Source of the DNA: Craterostigma plantagineum
Lineage: Eukaryota > Streptophyta > Magnoliopsida > Lamiales > Linderniaceae
Assembly: GCA_027422505.1 (NCBI GenBank)
Contig: JAPQWV010000330.1
Span: 434,001-498,000, forward strand
Direction: 5' to 3'
Length of the DNA: 64,000 bases
The translations under genes were made by a program, and so were the position numbers. Below are positions 57,548 through 64,000 of the stretch, piece after piece. The notes below the pieces were generated by a model. That model did no database searches. It was not told where the DNA came from and saw nothing but the letters and a program-made list of their open reading frames with translations. Position 1 is the first letter of the stretch; every line of letters starts with the position of its first letter.

Positions 57548-58108
57548 TGTTGGGGTTGAGCTGTAATATTAATTTCGGGCCAGCGGTAGTTGTATTTGGA
57601 CCCCGCGACAATTTATCGGGATATTAATTAAAGTCGAAATGACACCGAAAGAACACCGAGATTTTTACGTGGTTCGGCCAATACCGCCTACATCCACGGA
57701 GAGACAATAGTTTTACTATATTGAAGAATATTACACCGTACAAAATAACGCTCGTGTTTAAACTCAAAACCCCGAGACCCTTACCCACCCGGGTAATGTT
57801 TTTGTACCCACTCTCAACTACCCAGTAAAACTACACCTGCTCTCACCCTTATCCACCCAGACAAGATTTCTTTTTTTCTTTTCTTTCTCATTTTCTCTCT
57901 CTCTCACTCCACCCTCTCTCTCTCCCCTCTCTCTCTCTCTCGTTGGGGTTTTGGGGTGGTTTCAAGTGAAGATTTCATCCCCCTTTTATAGCCAATTGCC
58001 ATGGGAAGATGACAAACAACAATGCCTCATTGCTTACATCATTGGAAGAGGAAATCAAAATCATTTTCTCCATCTCTCGGCATGTGTGGGTATGTTGAAA
58101 AATCAACA
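57548..58108 (-). repeat. Right LTR of copia element B
   Basis: 561 bp; it differs from the left LTR only in a few homopolymer lengths. Confidence 0.9.
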
Positions 58109-58113
58109 ATTTT

Positions 58114-59407
58114 AGCCTTGTTATATAGGTAAATGTCCTCTCCTCGTTATACACTACATATCTAGGGTTTTCGTATATTTTCTTGTTAGAAATTAAATAA
58201 AATTGGAAGTGTTCTCAGATTTATTGGAGAAAACAAGGATTCACTAAAAGAGTAGTAAATAGGTGAGAAGTTAAAAAAAACGTACGCGTACTATTTGATG
58301 GAGCCAACAGTACTAATAATGACTCAATGGGTTGAGAAAAGGCCCCGCTCTACTTCAATATATTTAATTATATTGTTTTTACTTACATATGTCGTGTACT
58401 CCCACCAGATACGAATGCTAAACATATTGGAATCATCATGATAATTTGAAATATTAAAAAATGTTGAGTTTCTAAATCGTTAATTTATTATTTATCTTTT
58501 GTCTTGAAGCTGTTTTTTGAATCGTGCCTGGCGCATCAATCACTCATTATGGAGGTTAGAGACATCGGAATTTATTGCACCGCAATGATTTGAAATCTGG
58601 TTATTCATTCTCTTTATGATGTTATAGAACATTTATGCTCACTGAATGTGGTTGATAAATCGCTAATGTAATTTTTTATTTTTGTTTTCCAGTGACATTA
58701 TATAGATAGATAAATACGACACACCGATGGAAGGGTAAAAGCTACACAAGGCCCATTGCCAAGTACAATGACCTACCCTATTGATCTTTGTTTAAAAAAT
58801 TATAGATTTTTTTTCTCCGTTAATAATATTTGTACAATAAATACACAGCCGTGCAATGCAATGATGTCCTCAACTTTAAATACGCTTGAACAGTGCATCT
58901 GATCTCATATACACAAAAACATGCATGTCTGAATATCAAACACCGATCTCTAATGGCCATCATTTGATCTTTTTTATGTATAACAATAGCACGTATCTAT
59001 TAATATAAATATGTGCATATTAGTGCTTACTTATATCCATTCATGCTTGCATCATTGCAGGCGCCATTAATAATATTCAGACGACTGAAGGAGAATTAAG
59101 AGAACAAACAGCAGTAAGGACTAAGGTCCATTTTGTATTGTGAAAGAGCGTATGTACTTATTACATACATACACACATAAACATATACAGTGCGGAAGTC
59201 GAAGTGTGTTTGGTCTTATTATGTTTATTGGTCAGCGTATGTTACTGGGGAAGAGGAAAATAATGGACCTATCATGCTTCAATTTTATGTTCTTTTCTTT
59301 TTAATGCTTAGTCAGAAGAAAAATATTATGTTCTACTCAGCAAAACACTAGATTACATATCTTGTACTTGTACTACTGCATAACTATATTAATTTAACTT
59401 GTTTCGC
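58114..59407. other. Intergenic, AT-rich
   Basis: No gene, hairpin RNA or clear transposon is seen. It contains scattered short microsatellites only. Confidence 0.5.
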
Positions 59408-59415
59408 GTTTTGGC

Positions 59416-60039
59416 CATGGTTTTGAAGATCGGACCGGACTGGCCGGTTTTGGTCGGTTCCGACCGGACCGGTCAAAAATCCGGTCCGATGGTCTTCTTT
59501 AATTTAAAAAAAAAAGAAAAAAAATATTAATTATTAATTAACTTCGGTAAAACAGAATTATATTACATAAAAGTTGGGTTGATATAGTGGTGATGCACTC
59601 AATTATTTAATAGCTTGGCCTGGATTCGAGTTCTATTTTGCCACAAAATTTTCGAATTTATAATTAATTATCAGCTCAATATTTTCTTTCTATTTAATTT
59701 TGACCCCCGAATTAGCCCAATATTTTCCTTCCATTTAATTTTGACCTCCAAATTGATAGGTTTAATACTTCACATCCCATGTACAATTAATTTTTAATCT
59801 CCAATACAATTTACTTTTATTAATTTTTCCCCCTTAATTTTATAAAACTAGAATTTCGAAAAAGTCCATATGTATATTTTCTATTTAACTTGATTGATTT
59901 ATTCATAAAATATATACTTTTATAATCTAATGATACCGGTTTAACTCCGGTTTGATTCCGGTTCTATACCGGTTAAACCAATAAACCTTAAACCAGTAAA
60001 ATTTCCGGTCCGGTTCGAAAACCCGGCTTCAGAACCTTG
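59416..60039. mobile_element. hAT-type MITE with 8-bp target duplication
   Basis: This 624-bp insert is flanked by a perfect GTTTTGGC (59408-59415, 60040-60047). The ends CATGGTTTTGAAG and CTTCAGAACCTTG form an imperfect terminal inverted repeat. Subterminal arms are packed with CCGGTCCGG and CCGGTT words in opposite orientation. The core is AT-rich with no transposase. Confidence 0.85.
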
Positions 60040-60152
60040 GTTTTGGCACAAACTGTACTTTTATTGTTTATTAGGGTCCTCATATACGTATTATACATTT
60101 TTCTATTCAATAACTTTCCCTACGTAATAGTATACATATACATACAAGAAGG

Positions 60153-61802
<1,650 letters not shown>

Positions 61803-62666
61803 ATGTTATCGTCTACATCCATGCCGACGAAGCTTCTCCACGAGTCTACGTTGAATCCCCTCTCATCGTTATCATCCCTAAAACCCCTATCCACAAGCCT
61901 ACCCCTGATTACGAAGCTCCCCCGCCTCGCCGCCGCCGGGCACAATGTCCTGCAACCGATTCGAATGGGCGGCGGACCGCGGACTTATCCCGGCGGCGTG
62001 TCCAAGTGGCAGTGGAAGCGCATGCAGGCGAAGAAATCCAAGCAGCTGCTGAAAGCTCGCCTCGGCCGTGAGCGTCAGATATACGAGATGCGGAAGCGCG
62101 CCGAGCTGAAGGCGGCGGTTTCCGAGCTCGAACGTCCATGGGAGGCCGTTGAGAAGCCGCCGAATCTGTTCTCCGTGAGCGCCGACGAGCAGCTGAAGGT
62201 GTTGGCTGACCGATTTCACAAGCCCGGCGGGCTCGATTTGTGGTCGGAGAGGGACGGGCCTCAGCTATTCAGGCCGGATAACGACGGTGTGCCGTCGTCG
62301 AGGTTTTTCCCAAAGGGGGCTGTTCACAGCGTGAGGCCGTACGGAAAAGCCGAGGGAGAGGGTTTATTGCCAGAAAGGAAGGGAGGTGATGCCGAGGAGT
62401 TGGTTAGAAAAGGGCATTCGAATGGGCGTTCGAAGACACGTGGCAATGATGATTCTGGTCTTGTAAAGGAGGTTAAAGGTGAGAGCTTTGATAACGGGAA
62501 GGTGGAGAAGAAGGGAATTAGGGGAAGAGATGGTAGGAAAGGTGTTGGAGTAAATAATGGTGGCGATTCTTGGGGGAATGAACGGAGGAATAAAGCTAGT
62601 AGGAACTCAGAGATGTTTGATATGACTTTGCTAGATGATGGTAAGTATGGCTTTGCATTTGATTGA
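61803..62666 (+). CDS. Probable organelle-targeted protein with RH33-like N-terminal motif
   Basis: A single exon of 287 residues; the start could also be the ATG at 61821. The first ~55 residues are rich in S, T and L with few acidic residues, like an organelle transit peptide. A block MGGGPRTYPGGVSKWQWKRM follows; I recall a very similar block near the N-terminus of plant DEAD-box helicase RH33-type proteins, but no helicase domain is present here. The middle has LKVLADRFHKPGGLDLWSE and SSRFFPKGAVHSVRPYG. The C-terminal third is a K/G/N-rich linker ending MFDMTLLDDGKYGFAFD. Nucleic-acid binding is plausible from the basic WQWKRM region but unproven. Confidence 0.7.
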   Translation: MLSSTSMPTKLLHESTLNPLSSLSSLKPLSTSLPLITKLPRLAAAGHNVLQPIRMGGGPRTYPGGVSKWQWKRMQAKKSKQLLKARLGRERQIYEMRKRAELKAAVSELERPWEAVEKPPNLFSVSADEQLKVLADRFHKPGGLDLWSERDGPQLFRPDNDGVPSSRFFPKGAVHSVRPYGKAEGEGLLPERKGGDAEELVRKGHSNGRSKTRGNDDSGLVKEVKGESFDNGKVEKKGIRGRDGRKGVGVNNGGDSWGNERRNKASRNSEMFDMTLLDDGKYGFAFD

Positions 62667-63006
62667 TGATGACGATCTTTTCCTTGTTTGTGTTTTACCC
62701 TTCTTCATCAGAAAACCTGCGTAAACCATGATCGTTGGTTTCGTTGATATGTAATATGAAAGTTTCGAACAGAGATGTTGTTGGATATGTAAGCCATAAG
62801 CATGATTTATTATCAGAAGGTATGTTATCTGAGAAACCACAGTGAAAGAAACTAGAAACAGTGATCAACTTCGATACATATTCTTGAATAACGACCCAGC
62901 ATCATTCATATCTGAGTTGTAACGATACGTCAATGAAGTTTTAGACAATACGGTGATCATCAGGAAAACAGAGGAGGCAGACAAAGACTGGTTATTACGC
63001 ATACTG
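62667..63006. other. Convergent 3' flanks
   Basis: Spacer between the plus-strand gene and the minus-strand RETICULATA-related gene. No gene seen. Confidence 0.6.
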
Positions 63007-64000
63007 TTACTGCACGCCAGACCACCTTGCCCAGTCGACAAACTGCATCCCGCCATATACGTTGTTGGCGAATCTAACGCCGACTGTAAACGCCAGCGCA
63101 ACGATGGGAATCTGCTTAGCCAATGAAGAGGATTCAACTACGAGTTCCAGCCCGTTGATAATCTGATAGCGAGTGTTGGAAGAAACTGCCAGGAAAACTC
63201 CTGCAAAAAATTGGTCCGAAATCGAATCACATCAGTCATACAAACAGAAACGGTGATGGGAAAGAGTACCCCAAAGTGCTGCGCTTTTTATAAGAGGAGG
63301 AACTGGGATGTCATCTTCTGATTTCTTGATGCTCCTGATAAACAAGTAATGAATCTTTCTTGGCGGTCATTACTAAATATTGATGCAAGATAGGATCTCA
63401 TGAAAAAAGATACCTCTTGGCGGTCATTATTAAATTAGCGATTCCTTGACCAACGATGCCACAACCAAATCCTACTAGTCCATAGAGAATACCCTGAAAA
63501 CCATATTCAGTGTCGATGTTATAGCACCATAGCATACATAAAGAAAGAAGACAAGGGACATAAAGTTCTCGTCTTTTGTTAGGAGATGATATTCAAGAAT
63601 CGAGGGTCAACGATGAAACCTTCAAGAAATATGTGGCAACTCTCTGGCTGACTGAGAATCGAGATCCAGGCCTTTCTGCTTCAAATACACTGTAAGGATC
63701 AACTGTAAGTATAGATTTGAAGTTTATTGATCAATGATGAACGAAGGTGAAAACAATTACCTGCTGGGTAGTGCCCCATATGCTCTCATCAAACGTCCGA
63801 AAACCCCTTGAGATGCAGAGGAAGGCTGTCCAATTCGAGCATATGGAGCTAACATGCCAACTAGGGCAACATTAACAACTACCCCAACTAAAAGGTCAGC
63901 CATATACAGTTCAAATTCTGCCCAGAAATCTTTCCCTCTTTTCTTGACTTCAGCAAACGTTGCGCAGCAAGAATCTATGACGATCTGATACAAAAGAATC
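63007..64000 (-). CDS. RETICULATA-related protein (DUF3411), 3' part
   Basis: Five visible exons on the minus strand: about 63984-63761, 63689-63620, 63493-63414, 63334-63270 and 63200-63007; the gene continues beyond the window. The protein reads IVIDSCCATFAEVKKRGKDF, YMADLLVGVVVNVALVGMLAPY, YFLKGILYGLVGFGCGIVGQ, DDIPVPPLIKSAALWGVFLA, then VGVRFANNVYGGMQFVDWA and stop. This is the DUF3411 domain with several membrane segments. RETICULATA-related proteins sit in the chloroplast envelope and affect mesophyll development. Which member this is cannot be settled from the C-terminal part alone. All introns are GT-AG. Confidence 0.9.

Larger units (their letters stand above)
55398..58108 (-). mobile_element. 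Non-autonomous Ty1/copia element B, same family as element A
   Basis: LTRs at 55398-55960 and 57548-58108 are near-identical, with 5-bp duplication ATTTT (55393-55397, 58109-58113). On the minus strand a TGGTATCAGAGCC primer site and GGGGGAGAAT purine tract bound the interior. The interior is about 93% like element A by eye and keeps the gag zinc knuckle region (CHKCGEP..., about 56755-56800), with a stop before it and a one-base loss inside. It also retains about 130 bp of protease-region sequence that element A lacks (FAPREYFDAFGKM). RT and integrase are missing. Confidence 0.9.

Noticed and set aside
59625..59640. tRNA-like B-box words (TTCGA motifs) in intergenic DNA, also at about 3303 and 17973
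   Set aside because: No A box or cloverleaf is present at the right distance, so no tRNA gene is called.

Overview
This is nuclear DNA of a flowering plant. Genes are split by short AT-rich introns, the proteins are plant-specific (AS2/LBD, pPLAIII patatin, RETICULATA-related, WAP, SKU5-similar oxidase), and there are plant Ty1/copia, hAT, Mutator-like and probable Helitron elements. The protein set fits a core eudicot, perhaps an asterid, but I cannot fix the genus.

Layout. 0-10 kb: an unnamed plant protein gene, a probable Helitron, a small inverted-repeat element, a MIR160 hairpin on the minus strand, and a non-canonical patatin-like lipase gene. 10-22 kb: a run of housekeeping genes, namely WAP and ELP6 (divergent pair), LTA4H, the complex I subunit NDUFA8, and an RRM protein. 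Three introns in ELP6 and LTA4H appear to use GC-AG boundaries. 22-43 kb: the most unusual region. A class IV aminotransferase-like gene is followed by three tandem copies of an NF-YB (histone-fold CCAAT-binding subunit) gene. Scraps of the aminotransferase gene precede copies 2 and 3, so the unit that duplicated was 'aminotransferase 3' part + NF-YB'. Copies 1 and 2 carry a long low-complexity repeat tail (28-residue units rich in G, N, F, P, S and Q). Copy 3 has a short tail. Copy 1 is frameshifted between histone fold and tail. Copy 2 holds a whole young copia element in intron 1 yet keeps an open spliced frame of about 428 codons. The spaces between copies have filled with transposons: a Mutator-like MITE, a gutted copia element, and a relic copia carrying a nested hAT MITE.

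43-52 kb: a tiny RCI2/PMP3 membrane-peptide gene split over two exons, an FMC1/LYR-type mitochondrial protein, an EF-hand mitochondrial carrier (SAMTL type), and a Bp10/SKS-type multicopper-oxidase-like gene. 52-64 kb: ASYMMETRIC LEAVES 2, a second gutted copia element of the family seen at 28-31 kb, a second hAT-type MITE, a long GA tract, a probable organelle protein with an RH33-like N-terminal motif, and the 3' part of a RETICULATA-related plastid membrane protein that runs off the window.

The single-copy genes do not form a pathway; several serve mitochondria (NDUFA8, FMC1-like, SAMTL). The NF-YB cluster is the candidate undescribed system: a transcription-factor subunit family expanding locally, with fast-changing cores, variable microexons and a minisatellite-driven disordered tail. 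All exon borders were read by eye from splice signals and family similarity, not from transcripts.
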